Assembly (NCBI GenBank): GCA_013368375.1
Contig: JAACJP010000002.1
Location: forward strand, 1,550,001 to 1,614,000
Direction of reading: 5' to 3'
DNA length: 64,000 nt
Origin: Tricholomella constricta
Taxonomy: Eukaryota > Basidiomycota > Agaricomycetes > Agaricales > Lyophyllaceae
Notes under the pieces: model-generated
Seen by the model: only the letters and a program-made list of their open reading frames with translations
The model's database searches: none
Told to the model about the DNA's origin: nothing
In this document: one piece after another, positions 22,868 to 34,290 of the stretch
Numbering within the stretch: position 1 is the first letter of the stretch
Layout: the number at the start of each line of letters is the position of its first letter
Translations under genes and position numbers: made by a program

Positions 22868-23818
22868 TGCACGGTTGCAGCACGCTTCCATCGTATGTAT
22901 GTATGTACGTGCAATCACAACTCTCAGATCCACTGTACACATGCTTCCATTTTACTCTACTGTCTCAAGTCCATGAATATTGATCACGACGGCTCCACAT
23001 CGCAATCGGAGACACCAAGTTCAACTTTCAACTCTCCATGCAACAGTCGGGACAGGCAGATGAATGGTCATAAAAATTTGCTTCGCAAATTTCAATTCCA
23101 GAAAATAACGTCTGTATGTGTACGCTACATAGCTGTGATGTGGTAGATAAAATAGAGATGCGTGAACCGAATCGTAACAGTGAAAAGGGAAAAGTGGAAG
23201 TGGAGCCCAACGGATCAAATCAAGGATATCAACGTGGTGCTCGTAGTGTAAGATGTAAGGTGATAAATAGAGTACAAGATACAGAGGACGTGAAACGTGA
23301 AGTGCCAGTGTAAAGAGTAAAGAGTAAAGAGAAAGGGCAAGGACAAGGACAATAGGGTGTGCGCGGTGCGGTCTAAGGTGACACCTGGGGCTATCGTAAA
23401 CTAGGAGAAGGGCATAACGAGAAAGGATAGACAGAGAGAGAGAGAGAGAGACGTACGAAGGATAGTGGGAAGTACAGGGTGCGATGCACATCATACAAGT
23501 CGCGGCTTAGTCCATGAAGACAAGAAAACGTAACATAACGAACCAAAAAAGGTCTAATGTCGTATGATGGCGTGAAAGACCAATCAACCAATGAACCAAG
23601 AAAAAAGAAAAGATAGAGAGAAGAGGTAAACAGAAAGAAAAAGAAAAAGAAAAAGAGGCGAAAGAGAGAAATGGAACTGGATAAAGATAATTAGAGATAA
23701 AATCAAAGAAAGCATCGAAACTCTGCTGTCTTGAAACCACAGAAAAAAAAAAACGACGCAACCACCACCGCCACCACCTTATACCTTAACGTTGCAAGAA
23801 CCAACGCCCGCTCCAAAT
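22868..23818. other. Spacer between convergent genes PFS2 and the CBM21 protein
   Basis: About 950 bases with two 3' flanks and no gene. It is purine-rich on the plus strand between about 23,270 and 23,760, with short AG repeats near 23,437-23,451, repeated AAAGAGT units near 23,312 and an A/G-only-like run at 23,600-23,665. Minus-strand reading frames here are by-products of this composition. Confidence 0.5.
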
Positions 23819-26617
23819 CTACACCGCAATCGAGTAGTTGTCCCCACGAGGCGGCGGCGACGACGCCCCAGCCTGCGGCGTCACCGACCCGCTCCTGGGG
23901 CTCCCGTCATCAAGGCCGGCGGAAACGAGATGTGGCAAGTATATGCGCGGGACCGCCGCTGCCGTAGGCCCAGACACAGGCACGGACACAGGCAGGGACA
24001 TGGACACGGACGTGCCGAGGATCTCCTCAATCTCCACGTCACGCGGCGGCGGGAAACCGAAATCGAAATCGACGACAGCCAAGGGCTTTTTCGTAATGTG
24101 CGGGTAGGTATGTGCTCGCGCGTGCAGATGGTAATGTTGGTGATGTTGGTGGGTAGAGTCCGAGTCAGAGTCGGACGCCGACGAAGGGTAGTACGTGTAC
24201 GAATTTGGGTTGGGATGGTGAAGGCGTGCGCCCGGGCCTTCCGTGCCTGTGAAGAAGCAGAACCTAAGCATGGGCAAGCCCGAGTCAGTTATAATGCTCC
24301 AAGAAGCCACGAAACCACCTTACTTGTTCAAAAACTGCCTATAATTCGTGCCGGGGCTCTGCGTTATCCCCTCCGCAACCCCCTCCCCTCCACTCCACTC
24401 GGCAGGCGACGGCCCCGGCGAGCTCTCCCTCGAACTGCTCAGCGAAGGCGTCGACTGCACACTGCTGCTCTCGCTCCCATCCCCTTCCCCATCTCCAACC
24501 ACGTTCGAATACGTGAACCCCAGCCCCGTCCCCGTCCCATACCGCCTGATCCCCAGACTCTGGACAGGCGGGAAGGAATAGGAGCGCCCAGGCACAGGCG
24601 TCGTCTCCTCCTCCTCCCGTTCCCGTTCCCGTTCCCGTTCCCGCTCCCACTCCTCCAACTCCGACGCCGACGCCGACTCGAGCTCCAACTCCAGTTCCAG
24701 CGCAGGCGGCGTCCCCGGCGGCGTGCGCCTCACACCCGCACCCGCAGCCCCATCCATGGCCCCGAAATACCCACGCCGGTGGTTCCGCCTGTGGCTGCCG
24801 TGCCCAGGCGCAGGCGCAGGCGCGGAGAACACCTCCTCGGCAGCACCCCTCCGGCCACCGGTCAGCAGCGCATGATGTGCGTCCTCGTCAAGGTCCCGCG
24901 GGGACCCGAGCGGGGGGCTAAAGCGCATGACCGCTTGCGGAGTGGAAGGCTTCTCGGGCCACGGGATCGAGTTCCCGTTCGCGTTTGTGTGGCGGCTTTG
25001 CGTGTAGGAGAGCGTGGGCGGTGCGGCTGCGGGGAAAAACTTGGGACGCGGGGTCGTGCCGCCCGCACTGGTGCTGGCAGGGTAGGACTGCGTGCGGACG
25101 TGGGCTTGACGCGGGGTCGGCGTGAATGTGGGCGTAAAGGTGTGCGCGGGGGGCGTCCAGGGCTCCTTGAAGGAGGTGCCAAAGTCGTAACGCGCGCCGC
25201 CGGCGTGCAGGCGGGGCGGTGATGACGAGGGCCGGCGCTGTTGCACGACGACCTTTTCGAGCTCGCTCCGCAGGTCCGCGAGATCGCTCTCTGCGGCAGA
25301 ACTCTCGTCTTCGCTGCTCCGCGCGAGTTCGTGTCCCTGCGCCTTTGCTCCCATCCTTCCTCTGCCCCTATCCTTCTTGACGACAGCAAACTCGGCCAGA
25401 TAATCTCTCCCCGCGTTGTTGTCCCAGATCTCCCTCTCTGCAACAGAATATCTTACCGCAAGCCACATCTTCTTACCCTCGATGCGTGCGAGGAGGTCGT
25501 TGAGGCGTATACTAAACAGGAAGACGTCGTACATGGGGCTGGGGGAAGACGCGTAGCGCGCGGTGACCTCGCTCGTGGTCTGCCAGGCGTCGAACGTGAA
25601 GCGCGCGACGACCCATTTGGCATAGGCGAGGTTGCGCACGCGGACACGGCCGAGGACGCTTTGGGCATCGGGGGCGAGCTTGAGCTCCTCTAGTACGACG
25701 TCGGCACCCGTGTCCCCCGGGAGGCGTAGGGGAATGTTGGGAGTGTGCATAACGAGTGATTTGCGTGGGTGGGACGCATTGTCCGCGCCGAAGATAAAGG
25801 AGGGAAAGTCGGTGTCGGTGCCGGATGTGTCGTCTGTAGGCGATCCGTCGCGGGAGACGGCGAGAGGCTTCTGCTCAGCGAGAAAGAGCTTCACATGCTC
25901 GAGTTTGGCGTCGAAATGTACGGCTTTGGGATGGGTGGGGGTGGCGGGCTCGCTTTTGCTGTTGGAGAGAGTGCCGGCGCGTGTAACGACAGAGAGGGAC
26001 TTTGAAGGCTTGAGGGAAGACTTGACGAGCTGGCCGGACTTTTTGCGGATGAGGCGGGGCTGGGACTGAGAGGAGGTGACGAAGCAGGAAGAGGAGGTGG
26101 GAGTGGCAGCGGTGGGGACAGTGGGTGGGTGGGCATGGGACTCGGAGAAGTTGCGAGTTTTGAGGTGCTCGGTTGTCAGCCGCAGGGAGACACCGGGGGT
26201 GTAAATGAGAGGGGGGCGGCGAGGGGTAGAATCATTGCTGGGGGGTGACTGACGGGTCTGCTCAAGACCAAGGCGTGCGTCGTGCACTGCAGGGGTCGGG
26301 GTGGAGTGCTCGGGGGAGCGGACACCGCGTACGCGCTTTGGACGAATGGAGACGACGGGGCGGGTGCCGCTCGACGATGAGCTGCTGGAGTCGGAATCGG
26401 ACTGGGCGTCAAGCGGAGGCGTCGATTGGTGGACGACCACCTTTATGGGGGCCATAGACGACGAGTCCGGTGGCGAGGAGGGAGCGCTGCGTGGGCGGGA
26501 GGTAGAGGAGATGCGGCGGGGAATAAGAGGAAGAGGGGCGCCTGCAGCGTTCATGTTTCGCGAGTATAGGGGCTCCGGCATGGGCGGCGACATTCGGGGT
26601 GTTATGGTAGCGATCAT
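23819..26617 (-). CDS. CBM21-domain protein, putative glycogen-targeting subunit of protein phosphatase 1
   Basis: Two exons, 24324-26617 and 23819-24263, with an intron at 24264-24323; 912 residues from the ATG at 26617. A likely PP1-docking RVxF-type motif, KAVHF, is at about residue 231. The CBM21 starch/glycogen-binding domain follows at about 305-410 (VVLEELKLAPD, ARFTFDAWQTTSEV, ending REIWDNNAGRDYLAEF). This layout is that of yeast Gac1/Pig1-type regulators, which bring PP1 to glycogen synthase. The rest is low-complexity: Ser-rich N-terminus, and near residues 640-690 runs of Glu, Ala and Arg-Glu repeats. The tail has a His-rich patch (STHQHHQHYHLHARAH) and ends RGDNYSIAV. Long plus-strand open frames opposite this gene are shadows of its GC bias. 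Confidence 0.85.
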
Positions 26618-28605
26618 TGGACTCCTAGTACGGGGGTTTCAGTATAATTGTAACAAGAACAAAGATTTAAAAGAGACTCGCCTTGTGAACGACGGGGGTC
26701 ACGAGAACGCTTTCCGCGGAGGAGGGGGGCGGACTTAACGAACGTGGAGTGGATACAGACGGTGATATGTCGCGGGGTTATGGCAGCGTATTAGAGAGAT
26801 CCTTCACGTGTCTCACAACAAACACTCTTCATGAATGGACTGGCCTTCATATCTATGACGCACCATTCTTTACTAATTCAGTCGCCATTACGAACCTGCA
26901 CTTGCTGTTCCGCGGCGTCGTGCGTCGGCTCTCACGTCACATGCACCCATAACACATCCCTGGCCCACTCCCAGCCATCCACATACCACCGCTTATAGTA
27001 AGCTCCTGTCCCCACGCTAAACGTTAAACCTCCAAGCGTTCCCCAAGTTCTCAAGTTCCATTCCATTCCATCGCCAGAAGCCCTGACGGCAATTCATGGC
27101 TCGGGGTACACTAAGCATCTCTTTGTCGGCCGCCAAACATCTCCTGCCGTCACCGCTTTCCGATTCCGAACTCGCGAACCTGGTGCCTGCGGGGGAGCAC
27201 TGCAACTGCGGCTTGACACTAGAGGCTACGCACAATACCAGTATTTGTATCTCATCTACAGTCTCTTAAAGGCCCTACTGTGGCCGGTGCGACTTCGTTC
27301 GCGCTAATCTAGCGCTCCCTCGGTCGTCTGCCCGCCTGCCACATGTCCGTCTCCGCGTCCGCGTCTGTCAATCCCAGGTCAGCCGTCTTGTGCGCATCCG
27401 GACACCCTGCATCTCTACATGCACTCTAGCTATATAACTGAGGTCTGATCCCGGAACGCAAACGCCAGCTCCGTGGGCGTACACGCGCGCCCACACCTGC
27501 CGTGTCGCGCGGACGAATAACGTACTCCTTCTCGTACAAAACTGAATGTACGAATCATAGACAAAGATCTCTACCTCTGCTGTAGCGAGTTCAAATATTC
27601 ACAGAACGCCACGCGACTGTGAACCGATACGATGCCACGTACTACCTACGTGCATGAAGCAAGATAGATATCGACGCCCACCCCCCGCTCCGAAGCTTAA
27701 GCCTCCCCGTGATCAATTCTCACGTCCACCACACGACTTAATCGCTACTAGTATTTACTGTCAGTCAGCTCTGCGACTCTGAGGCTGCAACTCTACCGCT
27801 CTCGACGTCGTGGACGCGCAGCTTGACAAATGGCTCCCTCTACCTCCTCTCCCCTGCGCAAATCCGCTGTCCGCATCTTCCCTTCCTCCATTATTATATA
27901 TTGACACCGTACCGGCAACGCGACCCGAGTCGAGATAAGCACGTACCCCGCGCCTCGATCCACCCCCATCTCCACATCACGACCAACATCAACATCAATA
28001 TTCAATGCATATCTTACTACGTATCTTGTTGCATCCGGACGCGTATCCGAGTGTGCGTTTTGATCGTGCGCCCACTTATACTTACAGGTTACAGCGCTAG
28101 CGGTAGCGGTAACACCAGCGACCCTGCAGCCCCGTACCCCCCCAACCCGTCCTACCAGCCTCGGTGCTACAATTACCGGCACCGGCACAAAAGTGTTTGA
28201 CCGACAGAGTCGCTTGGGGAGTTGTGCGTGCCGTTGTCGGTGAAGGCGCGCACTGAATGTTCCTTTGAATATTCGCTCAGTGGAGGAGCGCGGGGCCACG
28301 CCACTGGTATTATCATCTGCGGTCTTCATTGACACGAACATCCGATCCATTCGCGTTATGACCATATCGTCGATCGACGCAGTCCCCCAACCCAAGTAAA
28401 CTAAACACCTTTCTCGTTTTCCCGTCACTCGAGGTCTTCATCTCCATATGAATTGCTTACACAAACACACTTAACACCAGTACAAGTACAAGTAGGTACA
28501 AGTATAAATAGCACTCAATCCAATTGACGTGTCGAATCATTTCTCCCTGTGACCCAGACTGTACACCATACATCCATATGCATACTTACATCCATAGGGA
28601 AACGG
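26618..28605. other. Two-kilobase gene-poor stretch upstream of the CBM21 gene
   Basis: No gene is supported. The longest frame (minus, 27793-28428) has unnatural composition and no recognisable motif. The stretch probably holds a long promoter or leader of the CBM21 gene; A/T content rises toward the tRNA gene at its right end. Confidence 0.45.
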
Positions 28606-28612
28606 AAAAAAA
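28606..28612 (-). terminator. RNA polymerase III terminator of the tRNA-Thr gene
   Basis: A run of seven A on the plus strand (seven T on the transcribed sense) lies 21 bases past the 3' end of the tRNA, the usual Pol III stop signal. Confidence 0.6.
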
Positions 28613-28633
28613 TTGACAACCTACTTTATGAAT

Positions 28634-28744
28634 TCCCTCTAGCCGACTTGAACGACTGACCTCATCATAGGAGCCCGAATTGAAACCCGAATTGAAACTT
28701 TAATTCAATACTAGTGACGCGCTCTACCACTGAGCTAAGAGGGA
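28634..28744 (-). tRNA. tRNA-Thr (anticodon AGU) with a 40-nt intron
   Basis: Read on the minus strand, a complete cloverleaf is seen. The acceptor stem TCCCTCT/AGAGGGA has 7 pairs. The D arm is GCTC-AGTGGTA-GAGC. The anticodon stem CGTCA/TGATG has one G-U pair and the loop is CTAGTA-A. The variable loop is AGGTC, and the T arm AGTCG/CGGCT encloses TTCAAGT. Anticodon AGT reads ACU and, as inosine, ACC and ACA. A 40-nt intron sits between positions 37 and 38, the canonical eukaryotic site. Spliced length is 71 nt without CCA. The gene lies immediately left of the first unit of the segmental duplication. Confidence 0.92.
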
Positions 28745-29739
28745 GTCGTGAGGTTGCGGCCGGATGATGATTCTTATGATTTTCGATGTCTGCCTCTACG
28801 CCGAGATTTGGATTTGGATTTGGATTTAAATATTTGGAAAGACAACGTAGCTGAGAGAGCAGGTATGGCCTTTGGTGTGTGGTGGGTGTGGTGCGCAAGG
28901 GAGTGAGCGAGCTGCATAGATTCAGAGGCGAGAGGCCAGAAGCAGTACAGAGGGAGCAGAATCCAAAGGTTTGAGATCCGTCCTTCGCCATTGACAGTGC
29001 TGGCTGAGGCTCCCAGATAGGGTAACGCAGAGGACGCGCTGGAATACATAGGTAGTGTTTTGGACGAAGTCGAGGTAAGCCATTAGCGCTGTGTTGATGA
29101 GAGCGCGAGCCTGGGATAGGTTGCAACCGTGAGGGCTCTGACCATGAATTTCACCTCCTCCATTGCAGACTTGGAACGCGTAGATTCGTCACCGTCTGTC
29201 CCACTGGATTTCAGGCAACCTGTCGCTCGACTGTCCTGTGAATCTCTCTTTCCGAGGGGCAAGTTGTGATGAGAGGTCAGCGGGGTTCAAATTGGAAACC
29301 GCCGACCCCGCTCATCTCATCTCCAAGCGGTTTTCTTGGACCAGCGTAAAGCGCCCTCTTTTTCGCTGAGGCATCATCTAACGTCGACGTCCAGTACTTG
29401 CAAGGAAACTTGTGGTTCGTCGATGGGAGAGATCGCTGGAGGGGGTGATCTTCCAATTAAACAACTCTCGATCAACCGACTCGGACGCCCGGCCAAGTTG
29501 TAACACGTTGCAAGTCTTCGAGATACACCAAATTGTTCAGCGCCGTTACGTTACGAGCCTACTGAGCGCGCACGTGCAAGGTCAACAACTTGGCCGCGAA
29601 ATGGCTTTCGTGCGCATCTCAGATTGACTCCGTCCTGGGCCTCACATCCCGACAAAATTGAACACTGGCGTCATCCAGTAAGCTCATTTCGCATGTGATC
29701 GCCCCTCGAAAGCTACTCCGTTTACTGGTTTAAGCGCGT

Positions 29740-30660
29740 CCCGCACACCGAGTGCACATACGACCTCGATACGAGCTGGCCCACAAGCGAATAGCCCCAG
29801 CAGGAGGAAGATGAAGAGGAGGACGATTACCATGAACGCTTGGCCGAGTCATCCGTTGCTGAGCGATGCCTCGTCTTACCTGTGGCCCGTTGAGTCTATT
29901 CCCTCCGCTTTGGAAAAGTTGGAGGAGACGTACTACGTGACGGGCACTCGGAAGGTAAAACACGAGAGTAGATCGTGTATAATTCCAGGGACAATTGACA
30001 CCGGGCATTGCAGATCATCCGACTCAAGCTCGCGAATATCCACCTTTCGCTCAGAAAGCCCTGCTACGAGGTAGGTATATGGCACGTAGAAGGGATTCTG
30101 GTAAGTTTCAAGTCCATCAATCCCTTTATCTCGTCTCATACGTACAGTCTTTTCTTAGAATGGGCACATATGTGCCTTCGCGATGAGCACACGAAGAGCC
30201 GCCTCGCCTTCCGCCCAACAATCAAAAATCGAGACAGCAATTGACAGCGACTGGCTTGAGGCTGCCTTCCGAGTCGGATGCGAGAATGAGACGCCGGGCA
30301 TCCAGGGCGTCGGCACCGTCGACGCGCGCGAGGCCCGCCTCCTCACTTGACCCAACGAGCTCGCGGGGTCTGGGCACCCCAAGGTTGTCGCGCTGTTCCT
30401 CGTCGACCCGAACACCTGCATCATCCCAACTGCGAATGTACCATGTCAACAGCGCGAGTGGTGGAGCGAGGCTATCCGGCACGGTGACAGTGCGATTTCG
30501 ACGCTTCCCCGTGAGCTGCAGGACCATAGAGGCGAAGAAGCTGTTATGGATACGCGGGAAAAATTATGTCGTGCAGCGTTACACGGCGTTCAAACTTCAA
30601 GAGCACGAATTTTCGCTCCACGAACATTTTTCTGGGATGGAATGGCGGCTACTACTTCGT
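29740..30660 (+). pseudogene. DUF4246-family pseudogene, copy A
   Basis: Pieces of the fungal DUF4246 protein can be read in order but in different frames. They are an acidic stretch (QQEEDEEEDDYHERL) preceded by an in-frame stop, then LKLANIHLSLRKPCYEVG continuing to IWHVEGI, then SRLAFR, then GHPKVVALFLVDPNTCI and VPCQQREWWSEAIR, then LPRELQDHI. The motifs KLANIHL-x-EKP..WHVEG, LAFR, ALFLVDP and VPPQQ..WW are typical of the family as I know it. Frame changes, an internal stop and loss of the N-terminal half show it cannot make a full protein. DUF4246 proteins are often expanded in basidiomycetes; their function is not established. Confidence 0.7.
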
Positions 30661-31060
30661 CGCCCGGAGTGTCAACTCAGGTACGTAACTTTGGCTCCAA
30701 TGGAAGGGATGTATCAGTGTAGTATGGCCCCTACATCTGACTGATTCCATCGAATAAGGACCCAAGGAGGCTGTGTATCAGCACCTGCATGCATCGGAAC
30801 TTTCGTACGACATACACAGCCCCGCCACCCTCGCCGAAGCTCTAGCTTGCACCTCTTTGCGCTTTTTTCGTTCGCATTTCTGTCATGCCTCGTGCTTTGA
30901 TAGAGGATACTGTCTTTCTCTGCTGAGCTCGAGCATCATAAGCAGGCTGCTTGAAAGGCTGCTTAAAGTCTGCGACTATCATCGGGCGAAAGCGGTGATT
31001 TGACGGCGTTGATGAACTGGAGGGGCACACTTTATTTCTGCCTCTTGGAAACAGGATGAG

Positions 31061-32812
31061 GATTCTTTTAAAAGCCTGCTACCACCGCTTTCTCTGTTTT
31101 GAAGCTGTCGATGTTCGGCTCCGGTGTCATTGGAATTGAATCGGCTCATCCTCTGATCAACAAATTGTTCTAAATATCTGCATCATCACGCCTCCGGCTC
31201 CCCACTTGACAACTCTTCTGTTATTCCAAGTTGTGTTTTCTTCTGAGATCAATCAGCCAGCACCATCCTTGCAGAAAAAAGAACCACTTTGAGTGGAACA
31301 TCAGCAAGCGGCTGCCATTAATAGTGTACTGTTGCCTTTGTTCTTTTGTTGAGTCCGCATCTCATCAAGAGATTCTGCGGATTTCAGTCATCTCCCCGCT
31401 CACGCTTGTATGATCATAGTCTGCCTCTTTCCCAGGTCTTGGAGCTCGAACTCGTACTTGATCGCGCAATATCTAAAAGTAGGATGATGTACTCGTCTAC
31501 AATTGTTTTGAACAGCATCAACTCTTGAATCATGTGCAATGCCTTTATATTGCGTCTCCATATGCTGAAATCCGCCTTTCTCAAGATGCAACCACGGAGC
31601 GGACTGGGGGCCCGCCTCGGATACCCGTACGTCGATTCATATAATCTCTTTCCATACTCCATCCCGGCGGCTCATTCGCCGCATTCGACAGGGGAATGAA
31701 TATTATCCAAGCAGGTTTGGAATACCACATAAGCATATCCCTCAAATCTCGATGTCTTATTGACTTCGCCGCAGGTTTTCTTCTGAGTTTTTCCGGTCTT
31801 ACACGAGGTTTGCGGCGGGATTATTTACCGGATCCTTTCGTTACAATTTCAGGGCTTGCTAACTCACCTTCCAAAGCTGAAATGATTCGCGAATTTCCAA
31901 CGACAGAACCAGCATCATTGTCAACAACACAGGCGACGTATCAGCCCCCCATTACAATTGCGCCGTCATTTACTTCAACGACAATTCTCACAACACCCAT
32001 CAGGACAGTGATTGCGACGTTAACGTCAGCTGGATCGGGGAGGCCACCGAGATCATCTACCTCGAGACCAAGCTCAACGTCTGTCGCGAGCTCTCTGCCT
32101 AGTAGGACATACTACCATTGTGCATCATATTACCCTAGCTTTATACTAAATCAATGGTTTTCGAAACAGATAGTATGACAATATCCAGTTCATTCCTTGT
32201 ACAGAATGCATCGGCGCTCGATCCAACATCCAGTTCACTCCTTGTACAGAGTGCATCAGCGCTCGATCCTACTGCAACGACGGTAGCAACGCCACAAAAG
32301 AAGAAAAATCTCGGCGGTATCATGGGGGGAGTTTTCGGTGCGCTTGGCTTGTTGGCTTTTCTGGCGTTTGCCGTTATCGTATACCGGCGAAGACAGCGCC
32401 TAAGCCAGGCGACCCTCGTTCCTCTCGTTCATGCCCCAGATTACGCGCAGCCTTTGGAAAAAAGCGGTAAGCTGCCTTCAGAGTACCTCTCTGTCGTTCT
32501 TCGCACTTACAATTGTTTCTGGTAGAACGGCTTGCACGAGTTCTCAGCCAAAAGGCCGAGGTGCAAAGTCAGCGCGACCGGCTTCGAATGGACATGGAAA
32601 CTAGAGCTCGTCCAGGAAGCAGTACCCTGCCATCGTTTCGAGGAGTTTGGGACGACGAAAGGCTGCAGGAGCAAATGGAATGGATGAGTCAGCGAATTCT
32701 AGCACTGGAGGCCCAGCAGAGGGAGCTGGAGAGTAACCAGGGCCAAGGACTTCAGGATGACTTGCGCCAGCCCCCACCTGACTACTCGGTTACCGCTAGC
32801 GGTCGCAATTAA
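31061..32812 (+). CDS. Single-pass membrane protein, duplicate A (N-terminal part unresolved, probably degraded)
   Basis: Five exons can be joined in phase: 31586-31626, 31692-31714, 31775-32119, 32170-32466 and 32526-32812. They encode a short Arg/Pro-rich segment (MQPRSGLGARLGYP), a Ser/Thr-rich stalk (TTEPASLSTTQATY), a transmembrane helix (GGVFGALGLLAFLAFAVIVY) followed by stop-transfer RRRQR, and a cytoplasmic tail. The tail has a helical charged segment (QMEWMSQRILALEAQQREL) and a PPPDYS motif near the end. The upstream part differs from copy B: the TATA box reads TTTTAAAAG and the candidate signal-peptide frame ends in a stop after a deletion near 31170. No known family is recognised. 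The type I receptor-like layout (stalk, helix, tail) is common in agaricomycetes. Confidence 0.55.
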
Positions 32813-33717
32813 GAAATGCGCCACCATGCTAAAGTAGCACACATGTTTGTAACGTTGCTTTAGACATCCAGATATCACCTAGTAGCACTGTAGTGTACTT
32901 ATACCCAAGAATAATTATCCAGGCGGCTGAAGAGTATCGAGGCTTTGTATCACCTGCACCTGTGAAGTAGCACGAATTCCGTGGCCAGAGCTTTCCGACT
33001 GCCGGTGTCAAGGGGAAACATTATTCTTAAGGCCTGACAGGTTCTGCTCGGGCGTCAGGCCTCAGGTGTAGACACGACTTCATGAACATAATCGTTGATC
33101 CTTTTCGGTCACTCCTTACCACTCTTTTCTGTCCATGTCATAATCTCTAGAATGAGGGCGACTCGCACAACAGCGTCCATATGAGTGGTGATAAATTCCA
33201 GTAAACTGCTTGAAAAGAGCGATAATCAAGGCAGGATCTACCATACTAAATGCAAGCCAGCGAACAAGCCCATGCAGAAGGAGCGCACGAGCAGGTGGTC
33301 ATCCAAAACCCACCAGCCCCCAACTCCACTAACCAAATGGGTGGATCGAGCAAGTGGGTTTTGCACGTAAAAATATAGAAAAACCGAAACACATTTGTTT
33401 AACACTGCGTGATTGGTGGTCGATGTTGGTTCGTGTCACTACGGGACAGGGCCAGTGCCGACCCCGAGGGCGGGAAGGAAAGGATGCAAAGGCAGGGGAC
33501 CAGATGCTGCGGGGAGGAAAGCAGGGTAGGAGCATGAAGGAAGTGGAAAGCAATGCAAGTATGCTACAAGTGAGCGTGTGTAGGATGTGATGCGTGAATG
33601 AATCGGCGGCATGCGTCAAGTATGCCTACGACAGATGCAGGTCAACATTGTTACTAATGTCCAGTTTTTGTGTTGGCGTAGTAAGTAGTCGGTGCGAGTG
33701 GGGGTGGAGGATCCAGT
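32813..33717. other. Spacer after membrane-protein gene A, duplicated elsewhere
   Basis: About 900 bases without a gene. From about 32,970 it matches 42,635-43,360 downstream of the LINE, which shows the empty-site arrangement before the LINE insertion. Small reading frames in it are not conserved between the two copies. Confidence 0.6.
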
Positions 33718-34290
33718 TTGGTTGTTTAGAGGCCCGAGTCGGTGATGGCGACGGAGAAGTCAGAGAAGTACATATTCTGGGATTTTGGCAATGCAAAGCC
33801 AGGGATGAGCCTATGAGTGGAGTCACGTCAATAAACAACCAAGATAAAAAAACAAGGAGAAGAAGTGCACCTCCAAAGAAGGCTTGCATCTGGATGCCAC
33901 GCATCCTACCATCGGAGCTGTCCCTGTGGATGAGGCCACTGACACTGATGACGCTCTTGCCTTTAACGAACCGTTCGAGTTTGCGGTTGGCCTTGCCGAC
34001 GTCGTTGAGGCGGACACACTCGCTGACGGTAGTCCATTGACCAGAGGCGAACTTGAAAGCACTGCGCGGCCCACGGATGCGCCATAGGTAGGATTACAGT
34101 TGGACTGGGGGGCGACGTTGCACTGCTTCCTGTTGGCCGCAAAGCACGCGTCGGTGTAGGGCGGGAGGTGAGTGTCGAACTCTCCGACACACTCACCGCG
34201 CCACATCAGTTGCGCCGAGAAGCAAGCAGTTAATCGGTGCCCGCCAGAGCAGCTGATGGCTTCATTTCGAATCTCACTGTTGCCTCCTGA
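33718..34290 (-). pseudogene. PL14 polysaccharide lyase fragment (3' exons only)
   Basis: Read leftward, this repeats exons 2 and 3 of the PL14 gene at 43438-44799: LMWRGE, LPPYTDACFAANRKQCN, SNCNPTYGASVGR, then a frame break where extra bases separate GR from the expected FKFASGQWT. Exon 3 matches near 33,718-33,800. Exon 1 with the signal peptide, Thr/Lys repeats and first catalytic-domain part is absent: homology ends near 34,290, where unit B begins. It is therefore a truncated duplicate and not expected to be functional. Confidence 0.8.

Larger units (their letters stand above)
28785..34290 (+). repeat. Segmental duplication, unit A
   Basis: Unit A contains a leader spacer (28785-29640), a decayed DUF4246 gene, membrane-protein gene A and, after about 730 bases of spacer, the 3' half of a PL14 gene in reverse. 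The leader and DUF4246 parts match unit B (34355-36640). The region after gene A (about 32,820-34,290) matches the flank of gene C and the intact PL14 gene (40,885-41,067 joined to 42,635-43,990). By eye identity is roughly 80-88 percent with many small gaps. About 490 bases present in unit B (35,040-35,530) are missing from A. Confidence 0.8.

Noticed and set aside
22135..22942. Long minus-strand proline-rich frames
   Set aside because: They are the complement of the Gly-rich tail of PFS2; polyproline is what GGN repeats give in reverse.
23792..25222. 476-codon plus-strand open frame
   Set aside because: Lies opposite the CBM21 gene, has a composition of Arg/Pro repeats produced by GC bias, no motif and no conserved start. 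It is the antisense shadow of exon 1 and the intron region.
27793..28428. 211-codon minus-strand frame in the gene-poor stretch
   Set aside because: No recognisable domain, irregular composition, no splice partners and no promoter signal; chance open frame in G/C-rich DNA.
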